From Bacilli bacterium (GTDB taxonomy: Bacteria; Bacillota; Bacilli; RF39; UBA660): a stretch of DNA of 64,000 nucleotides. Shown here in pieces: positions 1 through 7,506 of the stretch (within the stretch, counting starts at the first letter, position 1; each line of letters starts with the position of its first letter). The DNA lies in the NCBI GenBank assembly GCA_017525015.1, contig JAFXUK010000004.1, forward strand, positions 1 to 64,000. Reading direction: 5' to 3'. Position numbers and translations under genes: made by a program. The notes beneath the pieces are model-generated. The model did not search any database. It saw nothing but the letters and a program-made list of their open reading frames with translations, and was not told the DNA's origin.

Positions 1-32
1 GTCCTCTGCTCTACCGACTGAGCTATGGAGCC
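1..32 (-). tRNA. tRNA-Phe, 5' part only (cut by window edge)
   Basis: The reverse complement gives an acceptor 5' strand GGCTCCA, a D-arm with the GCTCAG...GAGC pattern and the start of an anticodon stem GAGGAC. The anticodon lies outside the window. Phe is inferred from the C32 context and from the Ser-fMet-Asp-Phe gene order known from Bacilli. Confidence 0.6.
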
Positions 33-38
33 AAAAAA

Positions 39-115
39 TGGCGGTCCGTACGGGATTCGAACCCGTGATCTTCTGCGTGACAGGCAGACGTCATAGGCCT
101 CTAGACTAACGGACC
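39..115 (-). tRNA. tRNA-Asp (GTC)
   Basis: The 7-bp acceptor stem GGTCCGT/ACGGACC, the anticodon arm CTGCCT-GTC-ACGCAG and the T-arm GGGTTCGAATCCC are all visible, followed by G and an encoded CCA. It is the third gene of the minus-strand tRNA cluster. Confidence 0.95.
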
Positions 116-120
116 ACAAA

Positions 121-197
121 TGGTTGCGGGAGATGGATTTGAACCAACGACCTCCGGGTTATGAGCCCGGCGAGCTACCAGACTGCTCCATCCCGCG
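121..197 (-). tRNA. Initiator tRNA-fMet (CAT)
   Basis: The anticodon CAT sits in a stem ending in three G:C pairs (CCGGG/CCCGG). The first acceptor pair is an unpaired C1:A72 (CGCGGG...CCCGCA-ACCA). Both are the classical marks of an initiator tRNA rather than an elongator Met tRNA. CCA is encoded. Confidence 0.95.
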
Positions 198-213
198 ATA
201 CATAAAAATTTAA

Positions 214-306
214 TGGCGGAGGAAAAGGGATTCGAACCCCTGCGCCGCTTGCACGACCTTCCGGTTTTCAAGACCGGTCCCTTCAACCAGACTTGGGTAT
301 TCCTCC
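214..306 (-). tRNA. tRNA-Ser (TGA)
   Basis: The acceptor stem is GGAGGAA/TTCCTCC. The anticodon TGA sits in the CCGGT...ACCGG stem, and a long class II variable arm and an encoded CCA are present. It is the first gene of the minus-strand cluster, directly behind a consensus promoter. Confidence 0.95.
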
Positions 307-336
307 AACCTCGCTACTTTCCTCAGCGACAAGAAG

Positions 337-366
337 ATTATAGCATAAAGAAAAAAAGGATGTCAA
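337..366 (-). promoter_or_regulatory. Consensus promoter of the tRNA cluster
   Basis: Read on the minus strand this is TTGACA (366-361), an 18-base spacer and TATAAT (342-337), about 30 bases upstream of tRNA-Ser. It is a perfect vegetative sigma-A promoter, as expected for a stable RNA operon. Confidence 0.85.
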
Positions 367-447
367 TATAAAACACCAAATTTTAACAAAATGACCCGTT
401 TTAAAGGCTAATTATCAATATATATAGTTGTTTTTGTGAAAAAAGTC

Positions 448-476
448 TTGCAAATGCCCTCAAAATGCGTTATACT
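448..476 (+). promoter_or_regulatory. Promoter of tRNA-Leu
   Basis: TTGCAA (448-453), a 17-base spacer and TATACT (471-476), 29 bases before the mature tRNA 5' end. Confidence 0.8.
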
Positions 477-505
477 CAAGAAGTCTTAAGGAAGACATTG
501 GTGTT

Positions 506-594
506 GCCCAAGTGGCGGAATAGGTAGACGCACAGGACTTAAAATCCTGCGAGATTTAACCCTCGTGCCGGTTCAAGTCCGGCCTTGGGCACCA
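506..594 (+). tRNA. tRNA-Leu (TAA)
   Basis: The acceptor stem is GCCCAAG/CTTGGGC, the anticodon TAA sits in an AGGACT...AATCCT arm, and a long variable arm and encoded CCA are present. It is a single-gene unit with its own promoter upstream and hairpin terminator downstream. Confidence 0.95.
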
Positions 595-603
595 TTTGAA
601 TTT

Positions 604-627
604 AACTACTCTTTTGAGTAGTTTTTT
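604..627 (+). terminator. Terminator of tRNA-Leu
   Basis: The inverted repeat AACTACTC-TTTT-GAGTAGTT is followed by a T run 10 bases after the tRNA end. Confidence 0.85.
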
Positions 628-632
628 CATGC

Positions 633-657
633 AAAAAAAAGAAGAATATTATTCTTC
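633..657 (-). terminator. Terminator of the S1-domain gene
   Basis: On the minus strand GAAGAAT-AAT-ATTCTTC is followed by a run of T. The hairpin overlaps the stop codon of the S1-domain gene. Confidence 0.7.
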
Positions 658-993
658 ATTTTTACTATTATACTCGGATATCCATCCTGGAAGTTTTTCT
701 CTCAATGGTGTAAACCCATTTTTGTCTTCCAGTTCCTTCTTATCTTCTACCCTGTAATCTAAATTTTTAATAGAAAGTTTAACCTTTTTTTCATCCTCGA
801 TAACATCGATTACTTTTGATACAATTTCTTCACCAAGTTGAACATAATCAAAAACACTTCTTACAAACTTGTCTGATATTTCAGAAATATGGATTAATCC
901 AGTATAATTGTCATCTAGCGAAACAAAGATACCATAGCTTTCAATGCCAGTTACCTTGCTTTTAACTAAATCCCCAATTTTATACTTAGGCAT
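649..993 (-). CDS. S1 RNA-binding domain protein (GSP13/CvfD-like)
   Basis: This 114-residue protein carries one S1 OB-fold domain over about residues 3-75, with the typical motif order KIGDLVKSKVTGIESYGIFV, GLIHISEIS and a closing KVKLSIKN. A charged tail of about 35 residues follows. Single-S1 proteins of this size in Firmicutes (YugI/general stress protein 13) bind the 30S ribosome or RNA and act as translation-linked regulators. That role is family knowledge and not shown here. The gene is monocistronic, with an AGGTGGA-type ribosome site and its own terminator. Confidence 0.85.
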   Translation of the reverse strand: MPKYKIGDLVKSKVTGIESYGIFVSLDDNYTGLIHISEISDKFVRSVFDYVQLGEEIVSKVIDVIEDEKKVKLSIKNLDYRVEDKKELEDKNGFTPLREKLPGWISEYNSKNEE

Positions 994-1029
994 TTTTCCA
1001 CCTCGAAAGTATTATACCACAACATGTTA

Positions 1030-1058
1030 TTTACACAAAATAAATTATAAGTTATAAT
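1030..1058 (+). promoter_or_regulatory. Promoter of the nfu gene
   Basis: TTTACA (1030-1035), a 17-base spacer and TATAAT (1053-1058), followed by an AGAGGTGA ribosome site and the ATG at 1077. Confidence 0.75.
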
Positions 1059-1076
1059 TACAAGAGGTGATGAAAA

Positions 1077-1322
1077 ATGTCAAGTAAAGAAAAAGATATT
1101 GTTACCAAAATTCAAGAAATACTTGATACATTAAGACCATATCTTAATATGGATGGTGGAGATGTTGAGTTTATAAAATACGAAGATAAAATTGTCTATG
1201 TAAAATTAACTGGTGCTTGCCAAGCATGTTTATTTACTGATGATACACTTCAAAATGGCTTATATGAATCTATTAAAGCTGAAATACCAGAAATAGAAGG
1301 TGTTGTAAACGTAACTATTTAG
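1077..1322 (+). CDS. NifU C-terminal (Nfu) domain iron-sulfur carrier
   Basis: The 81-residue protein is a stand-alone Nfu domain. It has the DGGDVEFI motif at about residues 26-33 and the cluster-binding CxxC in GACQACL (about 46-52), which spaces two Cys for a [4Fe-4S] cluster shared across a dimer. Such proteins deliver Fe-S clusters to apo-proteins. A single 4Fe-4S ferredoxin lies 3.7 kb away and is a plausible client, though no operon link exists. Length matches the short Nfu proteins of Firmicutes. Confidence 0.92.
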   Translation: MSSKEKDIVTKIQEILDTLRPYLNMDGGDVEFIKYEDKIVYVKLTGACQACLFTDDTLQNGLYESIKAEIPEIEGVVNVTI

Positions 1323-1344
1323 TTATGTTTTTTTTTGCATAAAA

Positions 1345-1368
1345 AAACTTCAGATTAACTGAAGTTTT
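1345..1368. terminator. Bidirectional terminator between nfu and the Met/Pro-rich gene
   Basis: The inverted repeat CTTCAG...CTGAAG (1348-1353/1359-1364) is flanked by an A run on the left and a T run on the right, so it can stop transcription from both convergent genes. Confidence 0.75.
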
Positions 1369-2899
1369 ACATCATTCCTTGATTATCATCATTAGGATTA
1401 TCATTGCTTACTGAAACCATCATAGGTCCCATATTACCACCCATCATAGGATCCATTCCCATCATAGGTTGCATTGGTTGCATTGGCTGAGCCATTCCCA
1501 TATTTCCCATAGGTTGCATTGGTTGCATTGGTTGAGCCATTCCCATAGGAGGAGTCATTGGTTGAGCCATTCCCATAGGTTGCATTGGTTCCATAGGAGT
1601 CATACCTCCCATTGGTGCCATTCCCATTGGAGCAGCCGGCTCATTTGGTACTGCAACACCCATTGGAACTGCAGGTTCATTATTTGGCATAGCACCAGGC
1701 ATTCCATTTAATGCCTCTTCTCTTGCCTTTAGTTCCTCTTCCTTCTTCTTTAACTCTTCTTCTTTTATATATAAATCTCTATATACTTTTTCTTGAATTG
1801 ATTGAACAAGGTTTTTAACACCTTCCATAAACATTTCTTGAGATGCAGCAACTACTTCATCTAAACTAGCATCAGGAGCAAAACTTCCTTGAACTGGTTG
1901 AGCAGATGCACCATCATCTGAAGGTAATACAATTTGACCTTGTGGAATTAATGGATCTCCTTGAACTGGAGTAACATTTTCTTCACTATTTACTATTAAT
2001 GGAGTAATTACAGAATCACCATTATCAAGTGTAGGATTTTGAATTGCACTATTCATTCCTGAAACAGCACTATTATCACCCATTATTGAACCATCTAATG
2101 TAACTGGTGGAACAACATCGCCTTGACCAGGAACAAAATTATTAACAACAGGCATAGCACCAGTTTGATCCATTCCAACTCCAGGAGTTGGTTGAACTGG
2201 AGGTTGTCCTACTGGAGCAGCAACAGATGATACTTCCACTTGTGTAGGAGCAACAGGTTGTTCAGGCATAACTGGGTTCGTTTGCATAACTGGATTAACA
2301 CCAGGAGTAATAACTTGTTCAGGTTGTGCTGGTGGAACTTGAGCATTCATCTCAGGTCCAACATTTACAACACCAGGATTTACAGCAACTGGTTGTTGAG
2401 CTACTGCTTGTTGATTTGAATCAACAGGTTGAGCTGCAGGTTGTTGTACTGGAGCTACTTGATTATTAACAGCACCAATATCTTGAATTGGTTGAATTGG
2501 CTCAGGTTGAGCTTGTTGATTAACCAAGTTCTTTTCTCCATTATTATAACTATTTATCATTTGATTAGCAGCAGTACTACTCACAGAGATATCTCTAGAA
2601 TACTGACCACTAGCACTAACGCTTTCAACGACTGGTAGATATTGGAAAGTTCCAACGTTGCCAGAAATAATTGCACGCATTATTGTCTTAATTGATGCCC
2701 ATTCTTCATCAGTTCCTACTTTTTGAAGAGTACCATCAACCAATTCTGAGACATGCAAAACAGTGAGTCCATGAGGATCCACAGCGTTTTCTGTAGTTAT
2801 CATATATTTTTTCTCTGTATCAGGAATCATGAAAACAGATACAATATTACTATTTAGGGTCTCTCCAGATTCCTTCAATATAGATATTTTTTCTGGCAT
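1367..2899 (-). CDS. Met/Pro/Gln-repeat low-complexity protein, function unknown
   Basis: The 510-residue protein has a folded-looking N-terminal region (about 1-120) with strands such as VSVFMIPDTEKKYMITTENA and an amphipathic segment. This loosely resembles small DUF1292-type domains, but I am not sure. Residues about 130-335 are Pro/Val/Gln-rich and presumably disordered. A short charged helix (EELKKKEEELKAREEALN) follows, and the last 110 residues are tandem PMQPMGMAQ-type repeats. There is no signal peptide or membrane segment, so it is probably cytosolic. It is a single gene read towards nfu. Confidence 0.7.
   Translation of the reverse strand: MPEKISILKESGETLNSNIVSVFMIPDTEKKYMITTENAVDPHGLTVLHVSELVDGTLQKVGTDEEWASIKTIMRAIISGNVGTFQYLPVVESVSASGQYSRDISVSSTAANQMINSYNNGEKNLVNQQAQPEPIQPIQDIGAVNNQVAPVQQPAAQPVDSNQQAVAQQPVAVNPGVVNVGPEMNAQVPPAQPEQVITPGVNPVMQTNPVMPEQPVAPTQVEVSSVAAPVGQPPVQPTPGVGMDQTGAMPVVNNFVPGQGDVVPPVTLDGSIMGDNSAVSGMNSAIQNPTLDNGDSVITPLIVNSEENVTPVQGDPLIPQGQIVLPSDDGASAQPVQGSFAPDASLDEVVAASQEMFMEGVKNLVQSIQEKVYRDLYIKEEELKKKEEELKAREEALNGMPGAMPNNEPAVPMGVAVPNEPAAPMGMAPMGGMTPMEPMQPMGMAQPMTPPMGMAQPMQPMQPMGNMGMAQPMQPMQPMMGMDPMMGGNMGPMMVSVSNDNPNDDNQGMM
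1459..1620 (-). repeat. Coding tandem repeats (QPM / GMAQPM units)
   Basis: Units such as ggttgcattggttgcattgg and ttgagccattcccatagg recur several times and encode imperfect Met-Gln-Pro repeats at the C-terminus of the 510-residue protein. Such tracts can change length by slippage. Confidence 0.7.
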
Positions 2900-2965
2900 A
2901 TCTACAGTCCCTCTCTATTCTATTCATTTATAATTATAACAGATAAAATATACCATTTCAATAAC

Positions 2966-3247
2966 TTATTTATTAACTTTTTTTAATACAAACCATTTGC
3001 ATCCATAAGCACATTTTGTTTCTATGTAATTATCTAATGTCGCAATGTCATTTATTTTTTTACACCTTTTGTCATCAGAATCATAAAAACCTTTTAATCT
3101 TACTTTGCCGTAGGCCCAATCACCTACAATATATGTATAATCATCAAAATAATCAGTTATTTTTTCAGCTAATACATCTTTATCTATTCCATCATTGACG
3201 TCTTTTACTACTTCGTATTCAACATCATTTATTTTTATCTTTTTCAT
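2966..3247 (-). CDS. yutD: YutD-family protein (DUF1027)
   Basis: The 93-residue protein matches the YutD family by its central motif YIVGDWAYGKVRLKGFYD (about residues 39-56) and the closing Cys pair in CAYGCKWFVLKKV (about 79-91). The family is conserved across Bacilli and its biochemical role is unknown. The start has a good AGGTGG site 8 bases upstream. The gene follows the 172-residue gene by 12 bases and probably shares its transcript. Confidence 0.85.
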   Translation of the reverse strand: MKKIKINDVEYEVVKDVNDGIDKDVLAEKITDYFDDYTYIVGDWAYGKVRLKGFYDSDDKRCKKINDIATLDNYIETKCAYGCKWFVLKKVNK

Positions 3248-3258
3248 CTCAAAACCAC

Positions 3259-3762
3259 CTAAATCAAATTAAATTTTTTAAAATATTCATCTATTTCATA
3301 TGGATCATAAGCTTCTAATAAAGCCACACTTTTACGGTAAAAATCAGGATTATTTGCTGTAAATAATAGATTAGAGAAATCCCTAATAATATCCTTATCA
3401 AGTTGTGCAAATTCATTTCTTTTAACTAACATATCAATTAAATCTTTTTGAACAACATTAAAATGTTTATTTTTCTTCTTTATAGCTTTATCGCTTTGTC
3501 TTTTCATTGCTTTATATGTCTTATCAAAAACAGATTTAAAACCTTTTACATCATCATAACCATATCTAGTTAATAATTGATCAAAGCTTTCTTCATTTCC
3601 CTCTTTATAATAATTTACAATATCTTCTCCATAAATTAAAACGAGCATTCTTACAACTGTAGTTAAAAAGCCATTAAAAAGAACATTCTCTGGTTTTTCT
3701 TTATAATCTATATATAACTTCATTGCATCATTAAAAGCATTATTAACAAATACATCAGCCAT
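3259..3762 (-). CDS. Conserved helical protein, function unknown
   Basis: I do not recognise this protein of about 167 residues. It is mostly alpha-helical and charged, with a basic stretch KAIKKKNKH in the middle and no membrane segment or Cys cluster. I start it at the internal ATG (MADVFVNN) because AGGTGATTAT sits immediately before it, and the upstream ATG would lie before that ribosome site. It is upstream of yutD, probably in the same unit. Confidence 0.7.
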   Translation of the reverse strand: MADVFVNNAFNDAMKLYIDYKEKPENVLFNGFLTTVVRMLVLIYGEDIVNYYKEGNEESFDQLLTRYGYDDVKGFKSVFDKTYKAMKRQSDKAIKKKNKHFNVVQKDLIDMLVKRNEFAQLDKDIIRDFSNLLFTANNPDFYRKSVALLEAYDPYEIDEYFKKFNLI

Positions 3763-3832
3763 ATAATCACCTACCATATAAATAGTACCACAAAAATCAC
3801 TTTTTAACTAGATACTACTACATAAAAAAGAA

Positions 3833-4888
3833 CTATTTATTAAATAGTCCTAAATCTAAATAATTATTAAGTAATAATACAACTCCTATAATAAATGCTA
3901 CTACTAATAAGAATACTAATAATCTAATAATAATCTTAGATATTTTCATATCATTCTTTAAATCTTCAAATTCTTCAAAATCACTTCTTGATAATTGAGT
4001 TGAATTAGTAAAGAATGATGTATCAGTTTTAACAATTTCTTGAGTTTCTGTATTATCTTCTTCAGAAGGAATTTCTTGAGTAGTTTCAATTTCTTCAGTT
4101 ACTTCTTCTTTTTCATCAGAAGTTTCTTCTACCTCATCTTTAGATTCTTCCTCTTCTTCTTTTTTAATTTCATCTTGAATTTCTTTATTATTTAATAATT
4201 CATCTAAACTAATTGAAGTTTCACTTTCATCAGGATAATCTTCATCAAGATTAATTGCACCCATTACACGAGTATTTTCATCGTCACCTTTTAAATCACT
4301 TAATAAATCTAAAGGATCCATTTCTCCTTCAATAGTTGCATTTTCTTCTTCTTTTATTAACTCTTTAGCAGTAATTGTATCGATTAATTCTTTTAACTTT
4401 TTCTCATCGTCTTCTTTATTAGCTTCGATAACATCTGCGTACTCATTTTCTTCTTTTTTATCTAAATCTAAATCCTTAAGAATATCATATTGAGTATTAC
4501 GTAATTTCTTTAATCTATCTTCTTCATAATCTACTTCTTTTTCTTCTTTAGCTTTAGCTAAAATAGAATTTATATCATATTCTCTTGTTTCATCTAAATT
4601 AATCTTTGGTAATGGAGTATCATCACCTATTCCAAGGCCTTTATCTTTTCTATCTTCGCGATATTTCTTACTTAATTTTTCTTGGATTTCATTTAAATCG
4701 ATATTATCAGTATTATCTCCTAAAATAGATACATTACTATTAAGGTCAAAATCATCTATATCCAAGTTACTAACTTGCTTATATAATTCCTGATTTTTCT
4801 GTAATCTTGAAGAAACTATTTTAATCTCTCCAGTATTAGAATCCATTTCTTCTTCACTAGCGTCAAAATATTTATCCATTCTCGACAT
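3833..4888 (-). CDS. Acidic single-pass membrane protein, function unknown
   Basis: This protein has about 351 residues: an Asp/Glu/Lys-rich region of about 300 residues with no clear fold, a short region with SRSDFEEFEDLKNDMK, one C-terminal membrane helix (about 318-343, IIIRLLVFLLVVAFIIGVVLLL) and a 10-residue tail. The arrangement suggests a tail-anchored cytosolic protein. A start at MSRMDKYF is preferred over the ATG 33 bases upstream, since AAGGAAG precedes it. The function is unknown. A similar acidic Glu-rich protein sits at 45548-46855. Confidence 0.7.
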   Translation of the reverse strand: MSRMDKYFDASEEEMDSNTGEIKIVSSRLQKNQELYKQVSNLDIDDFDLNSNVSILGDNTDNIDLNEIQEKLSKKYREDRKDKGLGIGDDTPLPKINLDETREYDINSILAKAKEEKEVDYEEDRLKKLRNTQYDILKDLDLDKKEENEYADVIEANKEDDEKKLKELIDTITAKELIKEEENATIEGEMDPLDLLSDLKGDDENTRVMGAINLDEDYPDESETSISLDELLNNKEIQDEIKKEEEEESKDEVEETSDEKEEVTEEIETTQEIPSEEDNTETQEIVKTDTSFFTNSTQLSRSDFEEFEDLKNDMKISKIIIRLLVFLLVVAFIIGVVLLLNNYLDLGLFNK

Positions 4889-4948
4889 AAACGACACTTC
4901 CTTACTATCTAATAATAACATAACAAGACAGTTTTTAAAATATTTTAT

Positions 4949-4977
4949 TTGCTTTTTTACACCATAGTTGCTATGAT
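4949..4977 (+). promoter_or_regulatory. Promoter of the ferredoxin gene
   Basis: TTGCTT (4949-4954), a 17-base spacer and TATGAT (4972-4977), followed by AGGAGG and the ATG at 4996. Confidence 0.7.
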
Positions 4978-4995
4978 TAAGTAGGAGGAATTAAT

Positions 4996-5268
4996 ATGGT
5001 TAAAGTTGACGAAACAAAATGCATCGGTTGTGGTGCATGCGTATCAATTGCCCCAGAAAATTTTGATTTTAATGAAGCTGGATTATCACAAGTTATTAAA
5101 GATGAAACAAACGAAACAGTTAAAGAAGCTATTGATGCTTGTCCAGTTGGAGCAATTGTAGAAGTTGCAGCAGCAGCTAATCCTGTTGAAGAAGCTGCAG
5201 CACCTGCAGATAATGTTATTCAATTCCCTAAACAAGAAGTGGAAGAAGAAAGCGAAAAAGCTGCATAA
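4996..5268 (+). CDS. Single [4Fe-4S] ferredoxin
   Basis: The 90-residue protein binds one [4Fe-4S] cluster through CIGCGAC (about residues 9-15) and the distal Cys in ACPVGAI (about 48-54). After the fold, about 30 residues rich in Ala, Glu and Pro form an acidic tail that ferredoxins of this type often lack. It is a soluble electron carrier, and no partner oxidoreductase is in the window. It has a strong AGGAGG site and its own promoter, and it converges on rluB. Confidence 0.92.
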   Translation: MVKVDETKCIGCGACVSIAPENFDFNEAGLSQVIKDETNETVKEAIDACPVGAIVEVAAAANPVEEAAAPADNVIQFPKQEVEEESEKAA

Positions 5269-5269
5269 G

Positions 5270-5298
5270 AAAAGTAAGAATTTAATTCTTACTTTTTT
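5270..5298. terminator. Bidirectional terminator, ferredoxin / rluB
   Basis: The long inverted repeat AAGTAAGAATT-T-AATTCTTACTT is flanked by A and T runs between two convergent genes. Confidence 0.85.
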
Positions 5299-6005
5299 AA
5301 TGCTTTTAATTTACTTACCTCATCCTGACTTAAGTATCTATATTCACCAGATTGTAAGCCTTTACAATCTAAGAATGCATATCTTTCTCTTGTTAATTTA
5401 ATAACTGGATGTCCAATCTCATCAAAGATTTTCTTAACAATATGATTACGTCCTTCAATAATACTTAATTCAACTTTAGTCTTATTCTTTTCTGTATCTT
5501 TTTTCTTAATCTTAACTCTCTTAGGCACTACTTTTATTCCTTCTATTACAACACCTTCAATAAGTTTATATATCTCTTCTGTTGTAATAATACCTTCTAC
5601 TATAGCTAAATAAGTTTTCTCAATACCATTTGATGGATGCATTAAAATATTTGCAAAATCTCCATCATTAGTTAAAAGAAGAACTCCCGTAGTATCATAA
5701 TCTAATCTACCAACTGGATATATTCTTTCATCAGTAGCTATTAAATCAGTTACTACTTTTCTTCCCTTTTCATCATTTAAGCTGCATATATATCCTCTTG
5801 GTTTATTAAGTAAATAATATTCTTTTCTAACTTGTTTATTTAAAGTTACACCTTCAACAACTATAATATCTTTTGGTTCAACTTTTGTTCCTAATTCTGT
5901 TACTAAATCACCATTTACATATACTTTTCCTTGACTAATTAATTCTTCAGCTTTTCTTCTTGAACAATAACCAGAATTAGCTATTACTTTTTGTAAACGT
6001 TCCAT
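5289..6005 (-). CDS. rluB: 23S rRNA pseudouridine synthase RluB-type
   Basis: The protein of about 238 residues has an N-terminal S4 RNA-binding domain (ERLQKVIANSGYCSRRKAEELI) and a RsuA-type pseudouridine synthase domain with the catalytic Asp in GRLDYDTTGVLLLTNDG. It isomerises a uridine in the large-subunit rRNA. RluB versus another RsuA-family member (RluE/F, RsuA) is judged from overall pattern only. The start MERLQK is chosen because AGGTGAAG lies 5 bases upstream, and the earlier ATG overlaps that site. Confidence 0.88.
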   Translation of the reverse strand: MERLQKVIANSGYCSRRKAEELISQGKVYVNGDLVTELGTKVEPKDIIVVEGVTLNKQVRKEYYLLNKPRGYICSLNDEKGRKVVTDLIATDERIYPVGRLDYDTTGVLLLTNDGDFANILMHPSNGIEKTYLAIVEGIITTEEIYKLIEGVVIEGIKVVPKRVKIKKKDTEKNKTKVELSIIEGRNHIVKKIFDEIGHPVIKLTRERYAFLDCKGLQSGEYRYLSQDEVSKLKALKK

Positions 6006-6042
6006 AAACTTCACCTGCATTTAATTATACTTTAAAAATATA

Positions 6043-6064
6043 AAAAAGAGAAATATTTCTCTTA
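6043..6064 (-). terminator. Terminator of the double zinc-ribbon gene
   Basis: On the minus strand AAGAGAAAT-ATTTCTCTT is followed by a T run at the stop codon. Confidence 0.7.
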
Positions 6065-6568
6065 TTTTATTAAATACTTAAAACAAACAAAAATAAATAT
6101 ACCTGCTAAAATAACTCCTAAAGCAATGCTTGTATACTTACGAAGTCTTATAACTTTATTATTTTCTAATATCTTTTCTTCTGCAGAATACTTAGTTATA
6201 TCTTTTTTTCCATAAGTTAAAGTTGCTACTAATATTAAAATAATAACTATAACAGCAACTCTTTTCATATTATTAGTTAAACTTTTAAAAACAGTTGGAT
6301 CATAATAATTTATTATTAACAAAGAAGATACTAATAAAACAGACAAAAAGAAATTAACTAAAAAGCTTCTACTTCCCCTACCAAAAATATGTCCACAATT
6401 AACGCAATGCTCTGCATCAGGTGCATTTATTTTAGCACAATTAGGACACACTTTATTAACTTTTAATTCTGCTCCACACTTAGTACATTTTTCTAAGCCA
6501 AAAGGATTCATATAACCACATTTATTACATTTAATAGTTTTTACACGTTTCTTCTTGCTTTTCTTCAT
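6062..6568 (-). CDS. Membrane protein with two N-terminal zinc ribbons
   Basis: The 168-residue protein has two four-Cys zinc ribbons in its first 65 residues (CNKCGYMNPFGLEKCTKCG and CPNCAKINAPDAEHCVNCG). Three hydrophobic helices follow at about 70-88, 101-117 and 147-165. It is presumably a cytosolic zinc-binding head on a small membrane domain, and its function is unknown. It lies in a run of small membrane genes (6621-7443) that also contains a zinc-ribbon protein. Confidence 0.75.
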   Translation of the reverse strand: MKKSKKKRVKTIKCNKCGYMNPFGLEKCTKCGAELKVNKVCPNCAKINAPDAEHCVNCGHIFGRGSRSFLVNFFLSVLLVSSLLIINYYDPTVFKSLTNNMKRVAVIVIILILVATLTYGKKDITKYSAEEKILENNKVIRLRKYTSIALGVILAGIFIFVCFKYLIK

Positions 6569-6595
6569 ATGTTTTCACCATCTAAATTATAACAT

Positions 6596-6623
6596 AAAAA
6601 AAGAACTATTATAGTTCTTTTTA
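6596..6623 (-). terminator. Terminator of the DUF2752 gene
   Basis: On the minus strand AAGAACTAT-AATAGTTCTT is followed by a T run. Confidence 0.75.
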
Positions 6624-6998
6624 TCTAACAATTGTTGGTTTTAAATATTCAAAGATGCTTATATTACGTAATATCATAAAAACAAATAATAATACAGCAT
6701 ACACAACAAGTGTTTTTATTCCTAATCTAACATAATTCTTCTTTAGTAATTTACACACACCATAATATCCCAAATAAAGAAGTAAAAATATAATGGTTAA
6801 GAACATAAATGGATTAAAACGAAATGCTTGATAAAAGTCTAAATGGAACAATGAAAGAAGCATTCTTGTTGTTCCACATCCCGCACAATCAATATCAAAG
6901 TTCTTTTTCCAAGGACATTCTAATTGAAATATAATAACTAAAGCATAATTAAGAATAACTAATAAGGCTATTAAAATGGCGCTTTTATGCTTAGCCAT
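6621..6998 (-). CDS. DUF2752 family membrane protein
   Basis: This protein of about 125 residues has the DUF2752 signature: a Cys-rich loop CPWKKNFDIDCAGCGTTRM followed by SLFHLDFYQAFRFNPFMF, with three to four membrane helices. The biochemical role of the family is unknown. The start overlaps the stop of the preceding zinc-ribbon gene, so translation is probably coupled. An ATG 12 bases further upstream is an alternative start. Confidence 0.85.
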   Translation of the reverse strand: MAKHKSAILIALLVILNYALVIIFQLECPWKKNFDIDCAGCGTTRMLLSLFHLDFYQAFRFNPFMFLTIIFLLLYLGYYGVCKLLKKNYVRLGIKTLVVYAVLLFVFMILRNISIFEYLKPTIVR

Positions 6999-7443
6999 TA
7001 TTGATAGCATCCATTATGTCATTATATGTACTATTTGTTCCACTGGCCATAGTAGCAATATTTACAATCATTAAAATAATTGCAATAATACCTAGAATTA
7101 AACCAGCATAAGCCATCCAAACATTCTTCTTATCAGCTTTTCCGTTTTTAGCATCTAAAATTCCTAAAATACCACAAACAATAGCTGGAATGCCTAGATA
7201 TGTACAGCAAAGTGCACCAATAATACCACAAACAAATGCAGCGACAGCTTTACCATTTTTTGGTTGAGCAGCTACTGGAGCAGCTTGTGCCATTTGAGGT
7301 TGAGCTGCAGGTTGTTGTACTGGTTGTTGTACTGGTTGTTGTACAGGTTGTTCAGTTTGAGGAACGTTAGTTAAATCTCCACCACAACTAGGGCAGAATT
7401 TTACACCATCATTAACTTCGTTTCTACAATATGGACAAATCAT
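6991..7443 (-). CDS. Zinc-ribbon plus DUF4190 membrane protein
   Basis: The protein of about 150 residues begins with a zinc ribbon (CPYCRNEVNDGVKFCPSCG). A Gln/Pro linker with VQQP repeats follows, then a two-helix DUF4190 domain (GKAVAAFVCGIIGALCC...GIPAIVCGILGILDAKNGK). I start at MICPYC because AGGAG lies 8 bases upstream, and the GTG three codons earlier is too close to it. The family role is unknown. It is first in a two-gene unit with the DUF2752 gene. Confidence 0.85.
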   Translation of the reverse strand: MICPYCRNEVNDGVKFCPSCGGDLTNVPQTEQPVQQPVQQPVQQPAAQPQMAQAAPVAAQPKNGKAVAAFVCGIIGALCCTYLGIPAIVCGILGILDAKNGKADKKNVWMAYAGLILGIIAIILMIVNIATMASGTNSTYNDIMDAINNG

Positions 7444-7506
7444 ATCATTCACTCCTATCTATATTTTAATAGTATCATATTTACATAAAAAAAAACAGAA
7501 AAAATT

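Noticed and set aside
101..286. A 61-residue open frame over the tRNA cluster
   Set aside because: It overlaps tRNA genes on the same strand and has no ribosome site, so it is a chance frame.
1459..1620. A CRISPR-like or intergenic repeat array
   Set aside because: The repeats are short, without spacers, and lie inside the coding frame, encoding Met-Gln-Pro repeats.
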